NCBI GenBank assembly: GCA_018396865.1
Contig: JAGTRB010000016.1
Span: 1 to 37,213 of the forward strand
DNA length: 37,213 nt
Direction of reading: 5' to 3'
From: Candidatus Bathyarchaeota archaeon
GTDB lineage: Archaea; Thermoproteota; Bathyarchaeia; TCS64
The translations under genes and the position numbers were made by a program. The notes under the pieces were generated by a model, which saw only the letters and a list, made by a program, of their open reading frames with translations, had not been told where the DNA came from and searched no databases. Positions 1 through 8,361 of this stretch are shown piece by piece (positions within the stretch are counted from its first letter, which is position 1; every line of letters starts with the position of its first letter).

Positions 1-251
1 TCTTCGGATATCTAACCTTGGCAAGCCTGGAGGAGAGGGATCTCTTGAAGACTTATGGAGAGAGATATGAGAGGTATCGTGAAATGGTCCCTTTCATGAT
101 ACCCCTATTTAATTTTAGGACTCCGCGGTGGCTCTCCCCAAGGGGTCCATATAGATATATACTGCTCCTAACTGTTTACATTTTCCTAACCTTGATGATG
201 ATGGCTTGTTTGAGGAGTTTTGTCTTCGCCTTAAGGACTACCTTTCAATGA
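1..251 (+). CDS. Isoprenylcysteine carboxyl methyltransferase-like membrane protein, C-terminal part (5' end outside window)
   Basis: The frame is open to the left edge of the window and closes at the TGA at 249-251, so only the last 82 or so residues are visible. The tail contains EERDLLKTYGERYERY followed by R-x-M-V-P-F-M-I-P. This matches the C-terminal signature of the ICMT/PEMT-like family (ER-x-L-x-x-x-F/Y-G-x-x-Y-x-x-Y-x-x-x-V-P), where these residues help bind S-adenosylmethionine. It ends with a hydrophobic segment (about YILLLTVYIFLTLMMMACL), a terminal membrane span. Family members methylate prenylated cysteines, lipids or small thiols at the membrane, and the substrate here cannot be told. 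The in-frame TTG at 18 is internal rather than the true start, because recognisable family sequence continues upstream of it. Confidence 0.7.
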   Translation, partial: FGYLTLASLEERDLLKTYGERYERYREMVPFMIPLFNFRTPRWLSPRGPYRYILLLTVYIFLTLMMMACLRSFVFALRTTFQ

Positions 252-426
252 ATAGAAACTTTGTATCTGAATAATTCATTTGGAGATTTTTATCAAGATT
301 CATCGATAGCCTAATCGGGTTTCTGGCTCAGTCTCACAGTGACCCAACCCTTTGCAGGTTCTTCTCCTCCTCGTTCTCCTAATATTCTTATATATCCAGC
401 TAGCAGGCTATTCTTCCATTTAGGCT

Positions 427-1053
427 CTATTTTTGTATGCCTGTCTGTCGCCTCTTATGGTTGGTGAATGCTTTCTTTCCGAGTATGAAAGCCTTCAGGT
501 TGACATCTAGATATCTTGCGGGCACAGATTCCCTCATTGTTTCCAGGAGGAGCTCCTCTTGGAAGGGGAGTATTCCGCTTGCGCATAATGCCCCGAGCAT
601 AACCACGTTCGTGGTAACTGGGTCTCCAGCCTCCTCTGCCAGGGCTGTTGCATCGAAAGAGACGATATTATCGGTCACTTCGGAGAGTAGAGCCATCAAC
701 GCATCTCTGCTTGGATATTCAGCCATCCCTGATATCACCTCTACGGGGTGGAGTCTGCGGGTGTTCACGATCGCCAATCCCCCCTCCTTCAGGTATACTG
801 CTCCTCTCCTAACGGCCTCCGCCTCCTCGAACCCCAGTAGGGCGTCGGCCTCTCCAGGGGGGATCTGGGGGCTCCTATCCTCCCCGCCGATCTGGAGATG
901 CCCCATGACCGGTCCTCCACGCTGAGCCATCCCGTAGGTCTCTCCTATGATGACATCTAGACCTGACCTTATGGCAGCCTCCGCCAGGAGCCTAGAGGCG
1001 AGAAGGGTTCCCTGGCCCCCCACCCCTGAGATAACCAGCTTGAAGGGTCTCAT
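427..1053 (-). CDS. iorB: Indolepyruvate:ferredoxin oxidoreductase, beta subunit
   Basis: 208 residues, the usual size for IorB. The N-terminus (FKLVISGVGGQGTLLASRLL) is the glycine-rich GVGGQG motif of the gamma-type domain of 2-oxoacid:ferredoxin oxidoreductases, followed by GETYGMAQRGGPVMGHL, also typical. With IorA it oxidatively decarboxylates aryl pyruvates (from Phe, Tyr, Trp) to aryl-acetyl-CoA and reduces ferredoxin, in the cytoplasm. It starts directly after the iorA stop codon with no gap, so the two are co-transcribed and probably translationally coupled. Downstream (252-426) an open frame of about 48 codons on the same strand lacks a start codon; I do not call it a gene. Confidence 0.93.
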   Translation of the reverse strand: MRPFKLVISGVGGQGTLLASRLLAEAAIRSGLDVIIGETYGMAQRGGPVMGHLQIGGEDRSPQIPPGEADALLGFEEAEAVRRGAVYLKEGGLAIVNTRRLHPVEVISGMAEYPSRDALMALLSEVTDNIVSFDATALAEEAGDPVTTNVVMLGALCASGILPFQEELLLETMRESVPARYLDVNLKAFILGKKAFTNHKRRQTGIQK

Positions 1054-2949
1054 CTACACCGCCCCAGCCCTGCCTATGGCTCCTTGAGGGCATATCTGGC
1101 TGCATACACCGCAGCCCATGCAGAGGGTCTCGTTGACACTGGCTAATCCCTTCTCGCCGTCCCACTCCAAGGCTGGGCATCCAAAGGTGTTTAGGCATAG
1201 CCTGCAACCAATGCATACATCTTCATCTACTCGATATGGTGTGGGGCGTCTGGGCCTCAGCATCCTCACGGCCTCCGTGGCGCAGATCCTCCGGGCTATC
1301 ACCACCGAGACCCCCTTCGACTCCAGCATCCTGATGAAGGCCTCCTCCGCCTCCCTCAAATTGTAGGGGTCTACAACCTCGACCTGGTCTACGCCGCAGG
1401 CCCTGGCTATGTCCTCTATCAATACGCGCCTCGTGGGCTTCCCGGTCGCAGTCTTACCTGAACCGGCGTGGGGCTGGAATCCCGTCATGGCGATGGTCTG
1501 ATTGTCGGCTATCACGACCTTTATGTCGGCCTGGTTGTAGACGGAGTTTATGAGGCCCGGTATCCCTGCGTGGAGGAAGGTTCCATCCCCTATCAGGGAT
1601 ATACAGTCCACGCCTACATGCCTCATCCCCTGTGACACCCCGATGCTCGCACCCATGCAGAAGTAGGTGTCCTCGAAGTTCAGCGGTGGTGTATGGGCCA
1701 ACCCGTAGCATCCAATATCTCCATTCACAACAACCCTCCTCGGGTCTCCTCTCACCTTTATCACTGCGCTCTTCAGGGCGTAGATGGTCGCCCTGTGGGG
1801 GCATCCAGCGCAGAAGGTAAGCATCCTTTCAAATATCGTCCCTCGAACCCTCTCCTCCAGCTCCGAGCGGCGTCTATAAGGATTTTCGAGGTTGAATATC
1901 CTGGCCAGGGCCTCCCCTAGGATTTGAGGGCTGAGCTCCCCCTCACCTGGGAGGTGCCCGCTCATCCTCCCGTAGACCTCGAGTTTGGGGTTCACCTCCT
2001 TCGCCAGGGCTCTGACGTGCAGCTCCACAAACGGGTCCACCTCCTCGACCACCAGGAGCCTATCAACACCTCCAATGAGCCTGGAGACGAGGCGCTGGGG
2101 AATCGGATGCGATGTCGCCAGCTTAAGGTATGCCGCCTCCTTCTCGATCCCAAGCCTTCGGACGGCATCATGGGCGTAGTTGAAGGATAAACCTGCGCCT
2201 ATGAATCCGAACCTCTCATCGCCGCCCATCTTTAGGAGGTTGAGGTTCAACTCCTCGAAGTCCTCCTGGATGAGTTTCAGTTTATCGTTCAATTCCTTCT
2301 CCCTCCTGAATAGCCTGTCGAACCCTGATACCCTGTAGCTGAAGCCCTCCCAATCGAACTCTGCCATCCGCTTCTCTCTGCTTATGGGGCCGAGGGTCAC
2401 TTTCCCCCTCATATGGCTGAGCCTTGTGACGGTTCGAACCATGACGGGCGTCCTGCGTCTCTCTGAGAGCTCAAAGGCGTAGCGAGTGTATTCCTTCGCC
2501 TCCTGAGGGGTTGAAGGCTCGAGAACCGGGACGCAGTTCATCTTAGCCAGCCAGCGATTATCCTGTTCCTGGCCGCTGCTGTGCTGTGAGGGATCATCGG
2601 CCGAGACCAGAACCAGGCCGCCTCTCACTCCCCGGAGGCTTATCAGGTTCAGGATGTCAAGGGCCACGTTGAGACCGACATGCTTCATCGAGACTATGCT
2701 ACGCTGATTGCACATGGAAGCCCCGAAGGCGACCTCTAGGGCGACCTTCTCATTCGTCGACCATTCGAAGTAAAAACCCAAAGCATCAGCAACCTGAGAG
2801 AGGGCGTCACCTATCTCCGATGAGGGGGTTCCAGGATACCCTGCCGCGACGGAGACACCAGCCTCGATAGCCCCCCTAGCTATGGCCTCATTACCCATGA
2901 GGAGGGCAACCCTCCCAGGCTCATCCATCATCATTACGCGGGCGGACAT
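1054..2949 (-). CDS. iorA: Indolepyruvate:ferredoxin oxidoreductase, alpha subunit
   Basis: 631 residues, normal for IorA. The N-terminal pyrimidine-binding domain carries GYPGTPSSEI. The thiamine-diphosphate domain carries GDIGCY and then GDGTFLHAGIPGL followed by ADNQTIAMTG (GDG...N motif, about residues 460-500). The C-terminal about 55 residues hold two 4Fe-4S motifs: C-x2-C-x2-C-x4-CP (CIGCRLCLNTFGCP) and C-x2-C-x2-C-x3-CP (CMGCGVCSQICP). This subunit binds TPP and passes electrons to ferredoxin in aromatic amino-acid fermentation. It is the first gene of an iorA-iorB operon. ATG at 2949 is preceded by a purine-rich stretch in the mRNA. Confidence 0.95.
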   Translation of the reverse strand: MSARVMMMDEPGRVALLMGNEAIARGAIEAGVSVAAGYPGTPSSEIGDALSQVADALGFYFEWSTNEKVALEVAFGASMCNQRSIVSMKHVGLNVALDILNLISLRGVRGGLVLVSADDPSQHSSGQEQDNRWLAKMNCVPVLEPSTPQEAKEYTRYAFELSERRRTPVMVRTVTRLSHMRGKVTLGPISREKRMAEFDWEGFSYRVSGFDRLFRREKELNDKLKLIQEDFEELNLNLLKMGGDERFGFIGAGLSFNYAHDAVRRLGIEKEAAYLKLATSHPIPQRLVSRLIGGVDRLLVVEEVDPFVELHVRALAKEVNPKLEVYGRMSGHLPGEGELSPQILGEALARIFNLENPYRRRSELEERVRGTIFERMLTFCAGCPHRATIYALKSAVIKVRGDPRRVVVNGDIGCYGLAHTPPLNFEDTYFCMGASIGVSQGMRHVGVDCISLIGDGTFLHAGIPGLINSVYNQADIKVVIADNQTIAMTGFQPHAGSGKTATGKPTRRVLIEDIARACGVDQVEVVDPYNLREAEEAFIRMLESKGVSVVIARRICATEAVRMLRPRRPTPYRVDEDVCIGCRLCLNTFGCPALEWDGEKGLASVNETLCMGCGVCSQICPQGAIGRAGAV

Positions 2950-3225
2950 CTCATCTCTAGACCTGCATCCTCATCTTAAGAGTTCCCCTAAAGGCTGAGG
3001 AAACGACTCCTCCTTTCATCTGCATGCCTCCCGAGGCTAATTGAACGAGATGGTTTGATCAGACTCAGCGGATGTTAGAGCCCCTTAAATTCAAAGTTAT
3101 CCCTCTATTTTTCCCTAATTAAATCGGAGCAGGCATCTAGTGTTGTTGCCTCTATTACATCCCATGAAACGGTGGTGGTTTATTTGGAGATTTTGAATCA
3201 GAGATTTAGAGTTATTTTTAGGCTT

Positions 3226-3963
3226 CTAGACGGGCCCGGCTGCGAACTCAACCCTGTCAAGGTTTCTCCCTTTAGAAGTTCTCTTTAGGAGTCTTATAGA
3301 TCCGAGCTCGCCGGTTCTTCTCACGTGTAGGCCCTTGCACGCCGAGATATCCCAACCCTCAATCTCAACTATACGGATCCATTCAGCATCTTTAGGAAGA
3401 TCAAAGGTGATCTTCCCATAACTCCTCAGCCTTGATATGGCCTCAATCCTATCCAGTATCTCTATCTTCACGGGGCGGTTCTCCACTACTATCCTGTTGG
3501 CCGTGAACTCTATTCTTGGGAGGCTCCTCTTCAGCTCATCCCTGTCGATTTCTAGGTCGAACCTGGTTTTATCTGCGGAGACGTGGGAGCCCATGATCCT
3601 GGCCCTTGGGAGCTCCCTCTCGAGGGTGGCCCAGAGGATATGGGAGGCTGTGTGGTTCCTCATCAGCCCATACCTATGGTTCCAGTCCACCTCTCCATCC
3701 ACCGGGTCTCCTGGGTTGAAGACTCCTTCAAGCCTGTCGCATAGGTGGTAGATGACCCCGTCCAACTCGACGGCTGAAGATACTACGGCTAAGCCGTGGG
3801 GTCCATGGATCTCCCCCATATCCGAGTCTTGGCCTCCCCCCTCTGGGTGGAAGGCTGTCTGGTCTAGGACTAGGGCGTTCCATCCATTTATTATGGATTG
3901 GGCGAGGACGGTGGCCTTGAACTCCTTAACATATGGGTCTTCGAGGGATAGGAGCCTGGTCAT
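3226..3963 (-). CDS. alaX: Alanyl-tRNA editing protein (AlaX type)
   Basis: Stand-alone editing protein that hydrolyses Ser/Gly mischarged on tRNA-Ala. Visible motifs are QTAFHPEGGGQDSD near the N-terminus and the four zinc ligands H104 and H108 (HTASH) and C209 and H213 (CKGLH), using the start chosen here. About 245 residues is the medium/AlaX-M class, without the alanyl-tRNA synthetase catalytic domain. The frame extends 11 codons upstream to a TTG at 3996, but ATG 3963 is preceded by a purine-rich AGAAGAGGAA ribosome-binding site and begins at family-like sequence (MTRLLSLEDPYVKEF), so I chose it. It lies 55 nt downstream of the metal ATPase on the same strand and may share its transcript. 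Confidence 0.9.
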   Translation of the reverse strand: MTRLLSLEDPYVKEFKATVLAQSIINGWNALVLDQTAFHPEGGGQDSDMGEIHGPHGLAVVSSAVELDGVIYHLCDRLEGVFNPGDPVDGEVDWNHRYGLMRNHTASHILWATLERELPRARIMGSHVSADKTRFDLEIDRDELKRSLPRIEFTANRIVVENRPVKIEILDRIEAISRLRSYGKITFDLPKDAEWIRIVEIEGWDISACKGLHVRRTGELGSIRLLKRTSKGRNLDRVEFAAGPV

Positions 3964-4018
3964 CGATATTCCTCTTCTCACAACTACCAATATCAACTAT
4001 GGTTTCATGTTTGGTCTT

Positions 4019-5950
4019 CTAGGCTGATGGTTTAACTCTTGTCACTCTTATCGTGTTTAGGATGAGGGTTAATGTAAGGCCGTCATCTCCCGCCGCCACG
4101 GCCGTCCATAGAGGGATCAGGCCCAGCATGCCCAGGATGCCTATGGTGATCTTCGCCGCTATCGATATGAGTATGTTCTGTCTCGCAATCTCAACGGTCT
4201 TCTTACTCAGTTTAATCATGTATGGTATCTTGATGAGCTCGTCCTTCACAAGGACTACGTCCGCAGACTCCAGAGCCATGTCGACCCTGCTCCCACCCAT
4301 GGCTATCCCGATGTCTGAGGCTGCTAGGGCTGGGGCGTCGTTCACCCCGTCCCCGACCATGGCGACCATCCCGTGCCTAATCCTCATCCTCTCGACTATG
4401 CCGAGTTTATCCTCCGGAAGGAGTCCAGCGTAGAACTCATCAACCCCGAGCCTCTCCGCAGTATCCAGGGCTATCTCTGAGCGGTCCCCCGTGAGCATGA
4501 CCGTCTTGATCCCCATCCCCCTTAGAACCTCTACCGCCCTTTTGGCATCCCTCCTGGCCTCATCCATGAGGCATATGGATGCGAGAGCCTCACCCCCTAT
4601 CGATATGCAGACGGCTGTGTGCCTGTCGTTCTTGTAGAGCCCCTCCATCCACCCGCAGTCGCACCCATAATGTTTCATCAGCTCCAGGCTTCCCACCGCC
4701 ACGAAGGAGTCCTCAACATAACCAGCGATCCCCATACCCGGGATCTCCTCGGGGTTGATGACCCTGAGCCCGGCGTAGTCGAGCCCCCTCTCAGAGGCCC
4801 ATCTGACTATGGCCTGGGCTGCCGGATGGTTGGAGTACTGCTCGAGGGCTGCGGCGTAGGCCAGAGCCTTATCCTCTTGAGTTCCCACCCATCTGGCCTC
4901 GTGGACTGAGGGCCTCCCCAGGGTGAGGGTTCCCGTCTTGTCGAAGAGGACGGCCCTGACCCTTGCCATCCTCTCGAGGTGCACACCTCCCTTTATTACG
5001 ACCCCCCTCCTCGCCGCCGTGGTTATCGCGGTGAAGATGGATGCAGGGACCGAGACTAGGAGGGCGCTGGGGCAGGAGATCACGATGAGGGTTAGGGCCC
5101 TGTATATCCAGGTCGATGGGGGGTCCCCCGTCAGCCGTGGCATGGCTGTGACCGAGGCAAGGGCTAGGAGTAAGACTATGGGCACATAGAACCTGGAGAA
5201 CCTCTCCACCACCCCCTCAACCCTGGCCTTCCTCCTCCTAGATTCCTCGACGAGCCTCCCGATCCTCGAGACAAGGGCCTCCTCGGCTCTCCTTCTAACC
5301 ATGACCTTGAGAACCCCGCTCGTGTTCAGGGTGCCCGCGTAGACCTCCTCCCCCCTACCCCTCAACACTGGGGTGGACTCCCCCGTAACCAGGGACTGGT
5401 CGATGTAGGAGGATCCCTCAACAATCTCGCCATCCAGGGGGATCCTCTCCCCAACCCTGACCAGGAGGGTCATCCCCGGCTCTACCTTGAGCAGGCTCAT
5501 CCTCCTCTCAACACCATCGACCAGCACGCTCGCCTCCTCAGGCATGTATGATGATAGCCCCTCAACCGCCCTCCTCGCCCTATACTCTATGAAGCCCTCT
5601 AGGTACTCGGAGATGGAGTAGAGGAGCAGGACGGTCGCGGCCTCGAGCAGATGGCCAAGGTACAGGGCCCCAAGGGAGGCAGCTGACATGAGGAACTCAA
5701 CTGAAAGCCTCCTCTCTAGGAGGAACTCTCTTAGACCGAGATACCCGATGTAGACCGCTATGGAGATGACTGAGATGTGGTATATGAGGCTCGAGGCGGT
5801 AACAGCCTCCTCCAGTAGTGGAGCGAGGTTTAGTGGGGGCCCTCCCAGAAACCAGTCTAGTATAGCGGAGATGGCGATGGTAAAACCTAGGAGAACTGCA
5901 AGGAGGAGCCCTATTTCATCATGATGATCCTCGCTTTCCCTCAAACTCAA
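4019..5950 (-). CDS. P1B-type heavy-metal-transporting ATPase (Zn/Cd/Co-like), without N-terminal HMA domain
   Basis: 643 residues. ATP-driven metal efflux pump of the inner membrane. Actuator TGES is at 189-192, the membrane metal motif CPS at 293-295 (ISCPSALLVSVP), the phosphorylation site D337 in DKTGTLT, the P1B hallmark HP at 375-376 (SNHPAAQ), and the hinge MVGDGVNDAP at about 531-540. The last membrane helix has a GDDG, comparable to the DxG aspartate used by ZntA-type Zn/Cd pumps. The protein begins with membrane helices (about residues 15-35 and 55-75), so there is no cysteine-rich HMA domain. CPS instead of CPC makes the metal uncertain. Start is a TTG; an AT-rich TATA-like stretch lies about 25-35 bp upstream. 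A NikR regulator is about 640 bp away, divergent; direct control is not shown. Confidence 0.93.
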   Translation of the reverse strand: MSLRESEDHHDEIGLLLAVLLGFTIAISAILDWFLGGPPLNLAPLLEEAVTASSLIYHISVISIAVYIGYLGLREFLLERRLSVEFLMSAASLGALYLGHLLEAATVLLLYSISEYLEGFIEYRARRAVEGLSSYMPEEASVLVDGVERRMSLLKVEPGMTLLVRVGERIPLDGEIVEGSSYIDQSLVTGESTPVLRGRGEEVYAGTLNTSGVLKVMVRRRAEEALVSRIGRLVEESRRRKARVEGVVERFSRFYVPIVLLLALASVTAMPRLTGDPPSTWIYRALTLIVISCPSALLVSVPASIFTAITTAARRGVVIKGGVHLERMARVRAVLFDKTGTLTLGRPSVHEARWVGTQEDKALAYAAALEQYSNHPAAQAIVRWASERGLDYAGLRVINPEEIPGMGIAGYVEDSFVAVGSLELMKHYGCDCGWMEGLYKNDRHTAVCISIGGEALASICLMDEARRDAKRAVEVLRGMGIKTVMLTGDRSEIALDTAERLGVDEFYAGLLPEDKLGIVERMRIRHGMVAMVGDGVNDAPALAASDIGIAMGGSRVDMALESADVVLVKDELIKIPYMIKLSKKTVEIARQNILISIAAKITIGILGMLGLIPLWTAVAAGDDGLTLTLILNTIRVTRVKPSA

Positions 5951-6095
5951 AAATGTACAGAAAACTCAATATTTTAAATTAGTGCTATTATTTTTCTTCA
6001 GAATATTAGCAAGATAATATTTAATTTAAATATTTTAATATCGTGAAAATTGAGGCAGTCCTTCTGCGGGTTGATCTAAAATGCATAACAAATAG

Positions 6096-6182
6096 TACTC
6101 TGAGGTTGATCAACTTGGCCGGAGCGCCACTTGAAATTTAAAGAAAAATAGCGGCTCTCAACCTTCATATAACCTCAGAGTA
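6096..6182. repeat. Inverted-repeat element (12-bp perfect arms) with internal palindrome
   Basis: TACTCTGAGGTT at 6096-6107 is the exact reverse complement of AACCTCAGAGTA at 6171-6182, with 63 nt between. Overlapping the left arm is a perfect 10-bp palindrome, GTTGATCAAC (6105-6114). A GGTTGA in the left part can also pair with TCAACC near 6158. This could be a transcribed structured element, a protein-binding site pair or the ends of a tiny MITE-like element. I saw no second copy in the window. Confidence 0.6.
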
Positions 6183-6544
6183 ACCCCCTTTAGGGTGATG
6201 AGAATCGGAAAGGTTCTCTACTTGGGACATCTCTATCGCGTAAAAAGGGCTGAGGGAGAGACCAGCTCTAGGGGTATTATCTCCACGCCCCCAGCATTAC
6301 CCAATCAGATCTCCATCTCCGAATTAACCCCACAGGGATATCGGCCCCGGATATCGAGCTTCTTAATTATGGATCCCTCTATTTCTCCTCATCTACTAAA
6401 CACAATTTTATAATGCTAATTCTATAAGCTTCTTTTATTTATGATTTGTCCCATAACCCTTATGTTATTGTTGCCATATCTATAGATATCTTGAATTGGG
6501 AGTTCTTGGTGAGGAATTTTTCCGGATTCACTGGTTTAAGGGAC

Positions 6545-6552
6545 ATATATAT
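6545..6552 (+). promoter_or_regulatory. TATA box of nikR
   Basis: ATATATAT lies about 36-43 bp upstream of the nikR ATG. This is the spacing expected for an archaeal promoter with a leader of roughly 10-15 nt. No strong Shine-Dalgarno follows, consistent with a very short leader. Confidence 0.5.
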
Positions 6553-6587
6553 CTAGCCTTAGCGGCTTTTTAAAATGAGCTGTTGAT

Positions 6588-6986
6588 ATGCCTGTCGTGA
6601 GCTTGACCCTCCCGGAGGAGCTTCTGGAGAGGTTGGATGAGTTCGTTAAATCGAGGGGGTATTATAGCAGGTCTGAGGCCTTTAGGGATGCTGTTAGGAA
6701 TCTCATATCGGAGTGGGAGTTCTCGAGGAGGGAATCAAACTATGTGGCTACAACGATAATGGTGACATCAGATTATAAGGATGAAGAGGTGGATTTAAGG
6801 ATCGGCGAGATAAGGCATGAATTTGATGATATTGTGGTAGAGAACATTCACAGGCACATCGGGCAGAGATACTGTCTTGAGATATTGCTGGCTGAGGGAG
6901 ACTACAAGAGGATTCTTGATCTCATTGGTAGGATCAGAGGCATTAGAGGGATAGACCAGGTAAGAACGATGTTTATACCAATATAA
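6588..6986 (+). CDS. nikR: Nickel-responsive regulator NikR (ribbon-helix-helix plus ACT-like domain)
   Basis: 132 residues, the standard NikR length. The N-terminus (VVSLTLPEELLERLDEFV...YSRSEAFRDAVR) is a ribbon-helix-helix DNA-binding domain. The C-terminal ACT-like domain keeps all four nickel ligands: H77, H88, H90 and C96 (RHEF, IHRHIG, YCLE), equivalent to H76/H87/H89/C95 of E. coli NikR. It should sense cytoplasmic nickel and repress uptake genes. No nickel transporter is in view. A LarA-fold protein, a family that can use a nickel-pincer cofactor, lies 1.4 kb downstream, and a metal ATPase is upstream in the opposite direction. I saw no GTATGA/TCATAC-type NikR operator nearby. Confidence 0.92.
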   Translation: MPVVSLTLPEELLERLDEFVKSRGYYSRSEAFRDAVRNLISEWEFSRRESNYVATTIMVTSDYKDEEVDLRIGEIRHEFDDIVVENIHRHIGQRYCLEILLAEGDYKRILDLIGRIRGIRGIDQVRTMFIPI

Positions 6987-7067
6987 TTCATGTTGCAATA
7001 ACAACTTCAAATGAAGCCTTATGAGATTTATTTAATTTTATAAGTTAAACATTATAATCGAAAAAGA

Positions 7068-7075
7068 TTTATATC
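7068..7075 (+). promoter_or_regulatory. TATA box of the S9 peptidase gene
   Basis: TTTATATC is about 31-38 bp upstream of the ATG at 7106, within a very AT-rich stretch. The spacing suits an archaeal TFB/TBP promoter. Confidence 0.45.
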
Positions 7076-7105
7076 TATTAAAAATTGATAAAATTGGTGA
7101 TTTTA

Positions 7106-8167
7106 ATGTTGAGTGACGAAGATATTGATAAGATCGCAAAAAGGGTCTTAGAAACTCTGGTGGTTAAGGGGTCAGAGTATGGCCCCTTGATGCACATGTT
7201 CTCAGCTATTGTGAAGACGGCTGATGATATTCTGATGTACAATAAGCTCAGCGATATAGCATATATAGAAAAGGTTCAGATCTATGGGCCACCTTCCCAG
7301 TACCAGCCGAACCCCACCGCACAGGGAGCTGGAAACTGCGTCCTCTTCCACGCATACACCTTTATCCCCAAGGATGTCGAGGGTAGGTCGCCTCTGCTGG
7401 TCTTCCCACATGGTGGGGTGCATGCGAACTTCAACTCTGGAGCTTCAAACGTTGTTAGAGAGTTGATATCTCAAGGTTATCTAGTTATCGCACCGGAGTA
7501 TCGTGGAAGTACTGGTTATGGTCAGGCCTTCTATGAGCTGATAGACTATGGGGGCTTGGAGGTTGAGGATACCTTTGCAGCTAGGAACTGGATGGTAGAG
7601 AACTGCGAACTGGTTGACCCTAAAAGGATAGGAATTATCGGATGGAGCCATGGAGGGCTACATACATTGATGAACGTTTTCAAGCATCCTGAGGCTTATT
7701 CGGCTGCATATGCCTGCGTCCCAGTGAGCGACCTTGTTGCGAGGATGGGATACAAAAGCCAGAATTATCGCGATCTTTTCGAGGCGAAGTACCATATAGG
7801 CAAGTCGGCCTTCGACAATGTCAATGAGTATAGGCGGAGGTCTCCAGCTTGGAACGTGCCCGAGTATAATCCCGACTTACATCCCCCGCTCCTTGTGCAT
7901 ACCACTGAGAATGATCAGGATGTGAACGTCCTAGAAGTTGAGCATCTCATAAGGTCGCTGAAGGAGAAAGGGTGGAAATTTGAGTACAAGGTATATCCGC
8001 CAACCCCTGGGGCCCACAGCTTCAACAGGCTGGATGACAAGTTCTCGAAGGGTGTTAGAGGAGAAATATACGAGTTCCTAGCGAAATATCTAAAACCACC
8101 AAGAGAAAACCCCCTAAAAGAGTTCATTGGCACACCTAACCCTCTTGAGCATAGTCGAGATAATTAA
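7106..8167 (+). CDS. Prolyl-oligopeptidase-family (S9) alpha/beta hydrolase
   Basis: 353 residues. The alpha/beta-hydrolase catalytic domain has an HGG oxyanion region (FPHGGVH), the nucleophile elbow GWSHGG (S181), an aspartate in ENDQDV (D270) and the catalytic histidine in PGAHSFNRL (H304). This order and the surrounding sequence (PEYRGSTGYGQAFYELIDYGG...D) are typical of S9 acylaminoacyl-peptidase/DPP-like enzymes. The usual N-terminal beta-propeller is missing; only about 90 residues precede the catalytic fold, so it is a stand-alone catalytic domain that may act on small peptides or esters. ATG 7106 is preceded by GGTGA at a good distance; the frame also allows a TTG at 7085. No signal peptide is seen, so it is probably cytoplasmic. 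Confidence 0.82.
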   Translation: MLSDEDIDKIAKRVLETLVVKGSEYGPLMHMFSAIVKTADDILMYNKLSDIAYIEKVQIYGPPSQYQPNPTAQGAGNCVLFHAYTFIPKDVEGRSPLLVFPHGGVHANFNSGASNVVRELISQGYLVIAPEYRGSTGYGQAFYELIDYGGLEVEDTFAARNWMVENCELVDPKRIGIIGWSHGGLHTLMNVFKHPEAYSAAYACVPVSDLVARMGYKSQNYRDLFEAKYHIGKSAFDNVNEYRRRSPAWNVPEYNPDLHPPLLVHTTENDQDVNVLEVEHLIRSLKEKGWKFEYKVYPPTPGAHSFNRLDDKFSKGVRGEIYEFLAKYLKPPRENPLKEFIGTPNPLEHSRDN

Positions 8168-8361
8168 AATCATTCCTATTTTTCCCCATTTTTTAATGTA
8201 CTCAGCATATCTCTATAAAATATATTCCTTCACGACTAATAAATTTCCAAGAAAAATCCACCTTTATTGGCAAGATCTCTATTATATCATATAAATAATG
8301 GATCGCTTAGGGCTGCTTGTTTAAAACATTATAAATCTTTTAAAGATATAACTAATAACCT

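Larger units (their letters stand above)
5951..6587. other. Intergenic region with a 12-bp inverted repeat; promoters of the metal ATPase and nikR
   Basis: No convincing gene. The short plus-strand frame at 6195-6413 has no recognisable motif or good codon pattern. The region holds an AT-rich promoter-like area for the ATPase near 5965-6050, an 87-bp element bounded by perfect 12-bp inverted repeats (listed separately), and a TATA-like ATATATAT at about 6545-6552, a suitable distance upstream of the nikR start. Confidence 0.6.

Noticed and set aside
252-426. About 48-codon minus-strand open stretch after iorB
   Set aside because: Protein-like in part (WKNSLLAGYIRILGERGG) but without a start codon and without a family; may be chance.
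2432-2445. GGTTCGAAC resembling a tRNA T-loop
   Set aside because: It lies within iorA coding sequence and no cloverleaf can be drawn around it.
3187-3201. GAGATTTTGAATCAG also found near 34480
   Set aside because: A single shared 15-mer in AT-rich DNA is expected by chance in a window of this size.
6195-6413. 72-codon plus-strand frame in the nikR spacer
   Set aside because: No family motif, low-complexity residue use, and no plausible ribosome-binding site; minus-strand readings of the same DNA are interrupted by stops.
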